From assembly GCF_022539315.1 (NCBI RefSeq), contig NC_066315.1, positions 122,601,874-122,665,873 on the forward strand: a stretch of DNA of 64,000 nt, written 5' to 3'. Below the pieces are notes generated by a model. That model ran no database searches. It saw only the letters and a list, made by a program, of their open reading frames with translations, and was not told where the DNA came from. The position numbers and the translations under genes were made by a program. This document shows positions 11,801 through 20,974 of this stretch, in pieces; the stretch's first letter is position 1, and every line of letters starts with the position of its first letter. This DNA comes from Serinus canaria. Taxonomy: Eukaryota > Chordata > Aves > Passeriformes > Fringillidae.

Positions 11801-12814
11801 AGGCAAAGAGTAACTAGGCTGTATAAGATCTTGTCTAGGAGGCCTTTAAGAATGCTGGGATACGCCTCTTGGGAGAAAAATGTCCAATATTTGAAATTAG
11901 AAGAAGAAGAAAGAAAAGTTGGAAGAAAAATGTCCAAATTACCACACCTCAGTTAATGCCTCTAGAAGTCACTGGAATTAAAATAACAAATTTATTTAAT
12001 TTTTGTGATGTGAAATCTCTAAGTCAGTCCATCTGTATGAAGAATGCTTGGTAGTTGATTGCAAAATAGGTAGGAGAATTTTTTTTTTTTTAAAGAGTAG
12101 ATCAAGATTTCTTAAAATAAGAGGCTTCGGGATTCTTTGCTCTTTGACACTGTTTCCAGCCCCACTGAAGTCTCACATTGCAGGAATCCACACATTTGAA
12201 TTGGACTTAAGGCACAGATTCAAGAGTACAGATGACTGTAGGATGACAGTCATCAGAAAAAACATGTAACATTAACTGCACTCAGAGCATAAGAAAAGGA
12301 GAATGTAAAGACATTTTCCCCATATTTTTTAAGGACCACAGTTATAAGATTCCAACATTATTCCAACCACATAATTTATTGATTAGTGACTAATGCCAAA
12401 AGGTCTGAATTATCACTTCCAGAGCAAAAGTGTGAAATAATTCTTGTAGACAGTGAAAGGAAAAGATTGTTTATAACCTGACCATGGAAAGTACTGGCCT
12501 CAACCTGTGTTTTCACTTACACTTCTTTCTTTGAAATGCCACATACTTCTTAAAAGGTAATACTGGATCACATATGAAATTAGCAGTGTCCTTTAACACT
12601 TTTTCTGTCTTATCAGCACTGTTTCTTCTAAATGATGGTAGAATTATAGCAAATCAGCAGGGTGTTAATCATGTTTTGGTGTCCTGCATTGTAAATTCAG
12701 GTCATCTGTAGGGGTTTGCACTAGAAGCCTCTTATTGCCATATTGATTAGGTAAATTTTATAGTCTTCAACATTGTTCTATGCAGTACCTCTGAATACAA
12801 TTGCTGTTCTACAA
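8883..12814. other. Unique AT-rich sequence, no gene seen
   Basis: Almost 4 kb of AT-rich DNA with no recognised element or coding exon. It contains a 17-base T-run at about 9087-9103 and a C8 run near 9390. Open frames of 60-110 codons (for example 10436-10768 minus) show no domain, and several face each other on opposite strands. Confidence 0.6.
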
Positions 12815-12914
12815 TTATATATATATAAATAGATAGATAGATAGATAGATATATAGATAAATAGTTAGATAGATAGATAGATATCTCATATGATGATAAT
12901 AATAAATAAATAAT
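12815..12914. repeat. (GATA)n-rich microsatellite
   Basis: A TATATATA stretch is followed by interrupted GATA/TAGA units and then by GATAATAATAAATAAATAA. The interruptions (ATATAGATAAATAGTTAGAT) split the tract into two blocks. It explains the Tyr/Leu/Ser/Ile-repeat frame read on the minus strand at 12747-12974. Confidence 0.92.
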
Positions 12915-13118
12915 TTTATTTATAGAAGTGGAATGAATCTGACTGAGAAGCCTGGAATGGCAGTATTGACACATAGAGAGAAAATACTGATGACTCAGAC
13001 TGAACTAAGATCTTACAGTGCCTGCTTAATCTTTGCCACTCTTTCTGGCTCCTTTTGGACCATTGCAATGTATTGTAGAAAGTATACACTTAGGTCAAGA
13101 GAAACTTAGAAAGTAAAG

Positions 13119-13173
13119 TTATTTTTATTTTTATTTTTATTTTTATTTTTATTTATTTTTATTTTTATTTTTA
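13119..13173. repeat. (ATTTTT)n microsatellite
   Basis: About nine units of the hexamer ATTTTT, one shortened to ATTT. Read on the minus strand it gives the low-complexity Lys/Asn/Ile frame at 13106-13336. No transposon body adjoins it directly. Confidence 0.92.
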
Positions 13174-13282
13174 CTAAAAGGCACCTTCCTGAAGCAAACC
13201 ATTGCCAGCAGTTTGCTATTCTGTGCATAGTGAAAAATTTGGGACTCATAAGACAAAAGTCCCGACTGCTTCCAAAGACATT

Positions 13283-13342
13283 AGAATCAGGGAATATTCT
13301 GAATTGGAAAGGACATGTCAGCATCATCAAATCCAATCAAGG
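13283..13342 (-). mobile_element. Short CR1-type tail fragment
   Basis: AGAATCAGGGAATATTCTGA, then ATTGGAAAGGACATGTCAGC and ATCATCAAATCCAA, follow the minus-strand 3' end shared by CR1-X-like LINEs and the songbird tRNA SINE (AGAATATCCTGAGTTGGAA, GGACC, ATCATCAAGTCCAA). The sequence after it does not resemble a tRNA, so a LINE scrap is likelier than a SINE. Confidence 0.6.
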
Positions 13343-16300
13343 TGTCACCTTGGAGAAATCTGTGAAGCATTTTTTCCCAACAGTCTCTTTCATAGCCCAA
13401 AAATTTCAGTTGATTTCTTTGCCCATATTTATTCAATATTATGTTCAGGACACCTTATTCCCCTGAGCTGCAATGCATTTGGAAGTACCTCAATTCCCCA
13501 TTTACAACATGGTTATGGACAAAGTGATTTTAGAGTATCTTTTAAACTCTTTGGTGACAAATCAGCAAAAGCCAACAAATACCTTGATGAAACACAGCTA
13601 AATCACTCTAAACACCCAGAGTTAAATCACTCTCATCATCTCTCTTAACTCATTTGACCCCAATGTAAAACACTAACATATCACATGACTGTGCTACTTA
13701 ACAAACAATCCTAAATATTTTTTGAATCATAGCAAATATTTTACATTTCCATTTTTCCAACCATCATTGCTAAACAATGAACTAGGTATTTAAGGAGTGT
13801 GTATTTTTATTAATACCACAAAGACAAAAAAAATTACTTTTTAATTGAAAGAATAGCCTGTATTTCTTTCAACCAGCCACCATGGGGGGGAAAAGGTAAA
13901 TTAGGACTACCAGATCATTAGAATCTTTGAGACCTAGCAAATTACATCTAGAACTGCTGTCACTAGTCAGGAATGTGCCCAAGGTTTTGCTATTGAGTGC
14001 TTGATATCCTTACACAAATCTGTAGTTTGACTGCATGTAGCACCCAGGAAGAGTCTCACGCCCCATAAACAGAACCCCGTGCCAGGGGGTGCCCTGTTAT
14101 GAGCACCAACATTGCATTTTGCTAGACTCTCTAGTTTCCTACTGAGAAAAGACAATTCATTAAGGTCCTGGGGCTATCCCAAGTGTTACAGAGAATCCTG
14201 ATTAATGAGCAGCTCACTAAAAAATAGACTCTTCCCAAGGAGCTGTCAAGCCCTGAAGAATTGTGCCAGCACTTCTTAGCTGTGCCCTCCACACCTCAGT
14301 GAGCCCAAATTGTTCAATTACTCTTGTATATTTTTGGAGGCATGGGAGGTTTTTCCATCTATCACAGTGGATCAGTCAAGACATTTGCTTGTCAAAAAAG
14401 TGACTTTCCCTATCCCAGGGTATTTCTTTTTATCAGATAAAGTTATATAAAAATGGCCTTCCTTTCCATTTTGGGTCACAGCTGCTGCCTGTGTGGTGAG
14501 CAGGGTTTGGTAAGGAGCCCTCGCCCAGAGTCAGGTACAGGTGTCCAGCTAAGACTGACTGGGTCAGGACTGCAGTGAAGGAAAGGGTTGGTTTTGTTTC
14601 CCCTGTTTCAGTGTCTGATTGAAGATGGAGGGACAGACATTTCCCCCTGACCACAGGCTAACAATGCCAAGCCTGCTTTTTTCTATATTAGGAGGCAGAA
14701 CTTCTTTGGGGAGATCATATTGGTGAACAACTGGGGAGCTCTAATAAAATCCATTGCTTCTGGCAAGCCCCTTTCCTAAGGTGTGGAGTTGACCAAAGCC
14801 AAAATTTTCCTCAGGCCAAGGAAAAACCTAGAAACTTTTAGGATATTTTTAGGACTCATTGCAGAATCATTTTCTGCACAGGATAGAGACAGGCCAGAGC
14901 TTTTCTATATATCAGCAGCAGTCAGCTTGTATGACTGTATTTGTCCTCTGTCAAAAATCTTCCTGTAGACAAAATCCAAAATGTAAAACCCTGCTCCTCA
15001 GATAACAGAGAGAAATTGCTGTGGAATGGTGTTCATCCAGGGATTCACAATAATGTAACCCTGCCATGTCCTGAAGTGCTCCATGGAAACAGGAAGGTTA
15101 TTGAGAAATACTGCTTTGGCCTTCACTTCTCTCAGAGTAGGAGGGCAGGCTTGCTAACATAGCAAAGTGACAAATGTGAAGTGCATGCACCCTAAAGTAC
15201 TCAGATGGAGTTTGGATATTGAGTCCTAGTTTAAATAAAATTAAAGAGGAGGTAGTGCAACTAGTCCAGCCTGTTATAATACTATTTTTTTAAATTAAAT
15301 ACAGGATTTATTGAATTTTTATCTTTATTTCACTTCTGTTTGCTCTCATTTACTCTCTTGACAGGGTTCCTGGCCTGAGACTCCCTTTTGAAATTAATAG
15401 CCTATGGCCATATCCTTCAGAAGATTTTTCTTACTTGGTGACTGAGCACTCAATTCTACTCTGAGTTACACTTGTACAAGTCAATTAGCCTAGAGATAAT
15501 TGAGAAAAAAATCATCAACAATGCTTCTAAAACCTTCAGTCTACTTGCTTTTAATATACTGCACTGAAATTTTTTCAATATGGGAAAAACTAGAGACCCA
15601 TGTAATTATTAGTTATCTGTTCTGAGGTAGGCAATAGTCAATTCTTGCTATATCTAGAGCAGATGGTACATTTTCCTCCAGATTCCTAAAAGCTTTGAAG
15701 CTATATGAATGTTTTTTAATTACAGCTACACTGTGAAGGCAACTAAAACCAAATGGCTTAAGATGGTCTTTAACCACTCAGAGGAAACAGTTAATGATTC
15801 CAGTGTCTTCTTGCATTTCAGTGTATTTTGTAATAAAGAAAAAACTAAGATAAAGACAAGAATGGATCTCAGCTTACAAAGAGGCTGTGGTATTTCCAAA
15901 TACAGTGGCAAGAAGCCCTGCTGCTGAAATTGACTCTTTTTGTGACCCAGAACCTGTCTCTGGTGGGCCCAGCTGTGTCAGGCAGGGCTCAGGCAGACCA
16001 CCCACATGTCTTACACAACACTGGGAGACTTGGGGGCTCCTTTAAAGAGAGGAAAGAAAACAAGAGAGAGACAAAATATACAGGGCATATGGTCATGATA
16101 CTATATTTAAAGAAAAAATGAAAATAAAATTTGCCAATAAATCACATTAAATTTGTCAGCAGCATCAAGGTTGATACATAACATATGCTCCTATAACAGG
16201 AGTAAAATGTGCTTCTTATCCTGATACAAAATGTTTTCTATTTTGTTCTGCAACTGCCAGATGAAAAAATTGTCTCAGTAAACCTTTAGATTTAATCTTA

Positions 16301-16600
16301 ATTGACTTTTATCTGTCTGCTTCTCCTGTCCTCTTGTATTTTTTGGTCAGACAACCAAATTTGAAACCAAAACAGATTTGTTTAGAGCCATATTGGCTCT
16401 GAGTGGCACAGGGAGGAAAAAGCACATGCATACTGAGTCAATGCTTTCTCATGTAGAATGGAAGGATCTTAAAAACGCTTTTCCATAATGGCAAACTGAA
16501 TTATTTTCACGCTACCACCCACAATTAACTTACAAAGTTCAACAGTGTTAAAAGAATGGCAAAACAAAGAAGCCATGTATGCTTTTCACTGCCAGCTTTT
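13343..16600. other. Unique sequence, no gene seen
   Basis: AT-rich DNA without recognised elements. Open frames, including the end of the 148-codon frame 13202-13648 and 15709-15927, lack any domain signature. A G8 run lies near 13886. Confidence 0.55.
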
Positions 16601-16975
16601 CCCATAGCAATTATGCAGCCCTGTGAGCACAGTTAATATCACCTCTGCTCAGAAGCTGCACTCCATGGCTACGGACTGAGATTGCTCTATAATAAAACAT
16701 CAGGTCCATTACCTGACCTTAGAAAGCAATAATTACATCAGTGCATTTGAGGTTCCTTTCCCCTCATAAAGCTACTTTTCTTTAAAGGATTATCCTGGCA
16801 GACAACTCAGTTGCCTTTTTAAAGGGGCAACATAATCAGCTCCCTCCCACCCCACTGCTACTTGTTTCTCTTATCTCTGGGTTGATCTGGGAAATAAGAG
16901 CAGTGCAAATGTTTGTTCCAAGAAAGCACAATGGCAGCAGAGGCAGAACTGCTGCCTTGATTTAGTGGGTCAGGA

Positions 16976-16998
16976 GGGTCCCTGCGGATGCAGGACCC
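16976..16998. repeat. Imperfect inverted repeat in GC-richer island
   Basis: GGGTCCCTGC and GCAGGACCC pair over nine bases with one bulged C and a GGAT loop. There is no T-run, so it is not scored as a terminator. Confidence 0.7.
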
Positions 16999-17014
16999 CC
17001 AGACACGTCGCCCT

Positions 17015-17027
17015 GTTGCTAGGGAAC
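17015..17027. promoter_or_regulatory. X-box-like site (candidate)
   Basis: GTTGCTAGGGAAC fits the degenerate X-box pattern RYYNYY, one spacer base, RRNRAC. It is weaker than the palindrome at 4696 and would be expected by chance more often. It is listed because it sits inside the GC-richer island. Confidence 0.3.
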
Positions 17028-17431
17028 TGCATCGATCCTCTCCAGCATCTCCACTGACACCCTCTCTGCTCCACTGTGATTGAGCATCCTTTCCAGGAGG
17101 GGGAGAGTTAGAAGCTTTGCCTTGGCTTTAATATTTATGAAGTAAACGTTTTAACCATTGAAGCTTTAAATGCCTAATGCTGTTTTTTTTTTCCAGAGCA
17201 GCAGCTTCCTTTGGGAATATTTCCATCACTCTAGTATGGCAAATTACTTGACGTTGGAGGCAGAGAGCTTATTTTCTCTGAACTAAATGCAACCGCAGGA
17301 GATTTAAGATGTCCACAAAAATAATTGAAGTATACTTTTCCTCATTCATTTTAATTCTCTCATTATTTCAAGATAATTTACTCTTAGAATGCATCATGCT
17401 ACAGGCTTAACTGAAAATCATCAAAATCATC

Positions 17432-17455
17432 AATTGAAAGGTAGACCTTTCAATT
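17432..17455. repeat. Perfect inverted repeat, 11-bp arms
   Basis: AATTGAAAGGT (17432-17442) and ACCTTTCAATT (17445-17455) are exact reverse complements separated by AG. Just upstream is a direct repeat of ATCATCAA. Confidence 0.85.
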
Positions 17456-17550
17456 CAGGATATTCTGAATATTTTTATACAGGGTAAAAAATATAAAGCA
17501 TACATACAAAAATGTTGTGTGTACATACAGAGAATGCTGTCACAAAGAAA

Positions 17551-17600
17551 GTGGGGTGCTGTGGGAAATGCCCAGTGGGGTGCTGTGGGAAATGCCCAGT
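17551..17600. repeat. 24-bp perfect tandem duplication
   Basis: Two exact copies of a 24-base unit starting GTGGGGTGCTGTGGGAAATG and ending CCCA lie at 17551-17574 and 17575-17598, with GT of a third. Perfect identity suggests a recent slippage event. Confidence 0.92.
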
Positions 17601-19443
17601 CCCATATCCAGAGGAATGAGGAGAGCAGGTTATAAGTCTTGAGCTGGCTGATTCGGATGTTCATCTCTGTGCATACACAGTGGGAGGTTTTTAACATCCA
17701 GCTCTTCAAGAAGGTTCTGCAGTGGGCGTGCCCAGGTGGTGCTGCAGCCCCACCACACTGGTAAGGACCTGCACTAGGGGATGTGTAGCTGTGCTCCTAT
17801 GTGTAGGGCCCATGTGCAGCCTGGAGGCAGCATCCTCTGCATGTCAGCTGTCTCAGGGGAAGGTGGGCCTGCAGACACCTCAGCTGCTGCAGGCAGAGAG
17901 CAAACATGCTGTATCAAGCTATATAATTGAAGGAGATGGAGCACCTGAGTCCTGTCTCAACAGATTCCCAGGGAATATGCATTTAGAGAAAGGTGATGCC
18001 ATGAATCCTCCCAGATTGGAAGAGCTATCAGATGGTATGAAATCCTTCCAAACCACTTCTCTGACAATAGTGAGAAGAAGGTGAAGAGATGATAGTTTTC
18101 CAGATTAAATATAGAAAAATCTCTATCTGAATTTTAAAAGCCACCATTAGAAGTGAACAAAACCCACACACCTAAATAAACCCCTGTTGATTATACATCT
18201 ATATAAAAATCAATAATTTAAAATGTATGTGAGATGATTAAGCTCTTGGCATCCTACCTATAAATACTCAACACTGGCAGAAACTACAGCAATAGCCTTA
18301 GAAATTGAAATAATTGCTGTAATCAGACACCAGATGCCTGATACTGAGCTGCATAACAGATACCACAGTGACCCAAGGGAAGAAAATGTAGCTTAAGGAC
18401 AAGGTACTCATGTCAGCAGGAACAAACTTGTCAGAAGAGCTATGGGGACAGCAGCTCCCTCCCTGTCAGCTTCACCCTGTGGGTCACATAATCTAGTCTC
18501 ATTTTGGAAATGCTGCTTTCTGCTCTTCTGTTGATCTAACCTTTGGGAACGCCACACCTGGCCCTGCATCCAACCCTTTCTATTAGGCAGCCCATACCAA
18601 CAACCTCCCCCACTGAAATCCCAGGACACTGATACAGAAAGTCAGGTTTGTAAAAGCTGCAGTGGTTCCCTGCAAGGCAGCCAGCAGCTCACACTGTTTC
18701 CACACATGAAAAAGTTCTTTGATGTTGACATCACGTGGGTGTGCACAATAGGATCTGTCTCATAAGCACAAATCTGCATCTTTATCCTAAATCACTCTGT
18801 GTATCCTATGGTTAACCTGATTCCTCTGATTGAAATACAAAGTTAATAACAAAATAGTCAATTTTGTTTAAAAAAATAAAAGTATTCAAACTTGTGCTTT
18901 TTAAAAGACGTCAGCAAGTTCTAGAGGACTTGCCTTCAGCCTTGCTACAGCCTTTCTTCTTAGTCTAAAATAAACTCTCATCCTTTCCCATTTCAAGGCT
19001 AATCTTCTCCCACTCGCTCTAATGTTCAGTGTTAGTGGGTAACAGACCATGAATTAGGAAATGGCTAAGACAGCAGTAAAGTTCTTTTTTCTTATGCCCT
19101 TATAAGTAACAATGTTATATAATTTTCTACAGCATATAACATAATGGTCTTCTAACTAAGGTGCTGCTAGCACTCAGACTAACACTCTTTCTTCATACAG
19201 CATTGACATGATAATAGCATAATACTTCAGGCCATTAAGTCTATTGAGAGCAAATTATTGTCATCAAATGTGATAAAACCTAGTTGGATGCATTAACAAT
19301 CTTACATTCTGTCTTGATAACACTACTAAAATAGTGATTTCCTCTGCTTAGACTTGCATTGGCAGCTTTTTATCTGTTTCTTCTTGAAATGTGTTGGTCA
19401 AATGTCCTGCCTGAATCACTGCTCAGGAAACATTTAGGGAAAA

Positions 19444-19868
19444 TGATGCCTTGTGAAGGCTGACCTAGAACAGAGACTGGACAGAGCTAAAGAGTAAAGT
19501 AGGTGTTTATTAAAAGGCCTCAGATAGATCCACCTTGGGCAGCACAACCCAAAATGGCCACGAAATGGACGACCCGTTACAGGGTCTCACACTTTTATAA
19601 GTTCTGGTCCATTTGCATATTGGAGTTAATTGTCCAATAGCTTTAGCCCATGAATTCCCATCCTTATTGTTTTCTCTCTTCGGTCCACCCTTGTTTATGC
19701 TCTTGGGCCTGAGATCTGGATTGGCCATCCTTGGGTCCTCAGAGGGAGAAGGAATTGATTTGTCCACCTGTTCTGTGGAAAGAACTTACTATTCCCTAAA
19801 ATGAAGCCCAGACTTACACACTAAAGCAGAATAGAATCTGAAAACCATAAAAGCTACAACCTGAGGCA
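19444..19868 (-). mobile_element. Solo LTR of an endogenous retrovirus (family A, copy 2)
   Basis: Second copy of the repeat at 208-664, same strand. On the minus strand it begins TGCCTCAGG at 19868, has TATAAAAG (19592-19599), AATAAA (19506-19511) and ends GCCTTCACA...ATCA near 19444. It also has an octamer ATGCAAAT (19611-19618) upstream of the TATA box, which copy 1 has lost by substitution. It lacks about 30 bases present in copy 1. No target duplication was found. The 18.8 kb between the copies contains no retroviral genes, so they are read as two separate solo LTRs. Confidence 0.75.
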
Positions 19869-20576
19869 TCAAGGGCATCAGTGCAATACTTTGGATCCTA
19901 ATCTGAAGTCTGGCAAACTCAAGGGGGACCCTGCTGTTAGCTGCCAGGTCTTCAGCTCTCTGTGGCCTATCTCATGTAACTAGTAACAGAGATGTGAAAA
20001 ATTCTTCTTCCCCTGAAACTTGCTGACTTCTGCATAGCTGTTACATACACATCCATGTCCATGATACATGTGTGCCTGTATTATACACATTCAGCTATGT
20101 ACATTACTTATTATCCCACTAATAAACTGAATTCCCATGAATCCCCTCTGGTAGCTAAAAGGTGTTTACACACTGTTATTTTTGTTTTAATTTCTCTAGT
20201 GACTGATTTATAACAAATGTTATAAAAAAAGTTGTTATAAGTATCTGAGAAACATGTACTAGTTTTAAAGACAGCCAATAGGATGTGTCTTTTTTATTGC
20301 TGAGAATTTTTCCATTTTACTTTTCTTTTTTAACTTGGGGTGGGCATAAGTGAGAAAAGTGGTTCATTTTCCAAAGTGGTTATAAGTTATTAAGTATTTT
20401 TTTAATATCTATTTTCATAGCAGGATGTCCCTGTTATCTGACACATATCTAAGTAGTATGATTTACTTGTAGAATTATAAAAATCCATCATAAAGTACAA
20501 CTTTGGAGCATACTAGGTTTTTCTCTAAGACAGTGGAGCAAGAAATGGCAGACTTGTCTCTGATGTGCAATCTAGG
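19869..20576. other. Unique AT-rich sequence between two LTRs
   Basis: About 700 bases with no recognised element or frame separate two unrelated LTR families. Nothing retroviral was seen in it. Confidence 0.55.
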
Positions 20577-20582
20577 CACCAC
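20577..20582. repeat. Target-site duplication, left copy
   Basis: CACCAC directly before the LTR's TGTC start, matched by CACCAC at 20969-20974. Confidence 0.75.
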
Positions 20583-20970
20583 TGTCACCGACATAGTTTA
20601 TGAAAAATCCTTTACTTAGGATTTTTCCTCTCCTGAGAACTGAGAGGCCTCGGAACAAACTGTAAACAATTCTTATCTGCTGCTGTGGAATGCAACGGGG
20701 AGAAATCTGTGATTGGCCCCGTCAGACTGTTTGCAATTAAGAGCCTATCACAATTCACCTGTTCGGCCCGTCTCGGGCTGAGAAGACTTCAGTTACGCAT
20801 TCTTTTCTATTCTGAGAATAGCCTTGGTAGTGAAATCTCTAGCTTTATTCTTTTAGTATAGTTTTTATATCTTATATATCATATAATAATAAATCAAGCC
20901 TTCTGATGCATGGGGTCAACTGTCTCGTCTCTTCCCTCCTCCTGGGACCCCAGAAAACCACTGTAATACA
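20583..20970 (+). mobile_element. ERVK-like solo LTR with target-site duplication
   Basis: The element starts TGTCACCGACATAGTTTATG. It carries the inverted repeat GAAAAATCCT/AGGATTTTTC (20602-20611 and 20618-20627), the internal GCTGCTGTGGAATGCAACGG, and ends with an AATAAA signal (20888-20893) followed by TCAAGCCTTCTGATGCATGG and CTCGTCTCTTCCCTCCTCCT. I recall this pattern from LTRs very common in passerine genomes. CACCAC flanks it on both sides (20577-20582 and 20969-20974). A 6-base duplication fits ERVK-type integrases, in which case the LTR ends at 20968; a 4-base reading (CCAC) would let it end in CA at 20970. No internal genes remain. Confidence 0.88.
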
Positions 20971-20974
20971 CCAC
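20969..20974. repeat. Target-site duplication, right copy
   Basis: CACCAC after the LTR, identical to the left copy. Its first two bases may belong to the LTR's terminal CA. Confidence 0.7.

Larger units (their letters stand above)
16600..17110. other. GC-richer island, candidate regulatory element
   Basis: Against an AT-rich background this stretch becomes GC-richer and holds several CpGs (for example around 16986-17034). It includes a GATA-type site (CTTATCT near 16869), an imperfect hairpin at 16976-16998 and an X-box-like site at 17015-17027. No open frame, CR1 or LTR signature accounts for it. A conserved noncoding element is an inference that only alignment to other birds could support. 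Confidence 0.3.
17111..19443. other. Unique sequence with two small repeats, no gene seen
   Basis: Nothing recognisable as coding. It contains the 17432 inverted repeat and the 17551 tandem duplication listed separately. The 120-codon frame 17722-18084 covers a moderately GC-rich stretch but has no domain and no visible splice or promoter context. Confidence 0.55.

Noticed and set aside
12747..12974. Tyr/Leu/Ser/Ile-repeat frame on the minus strand
   Set aside because: It is a translation of the GATA microsatellite.
14085..14100. CTCF-like site in GCCAGGGGGTGCCC
   Set aside because: Only the G-rich core fits; the upstream CCA of the motif is absent.
17722..18084. 120-codon frame as an exon or small gene
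   Set aside because: Its length follows from a locally GC-richer patch; no family signature or convincing splice context was seen.
208..19868. One complete provirus bounded by the two family A LTRs
   Set aside because: The interval is too long, contains no gag, pol or env similarity, and holds a CR1, microsatellites and a minisatellite; two independent solo LTRs are simpler.
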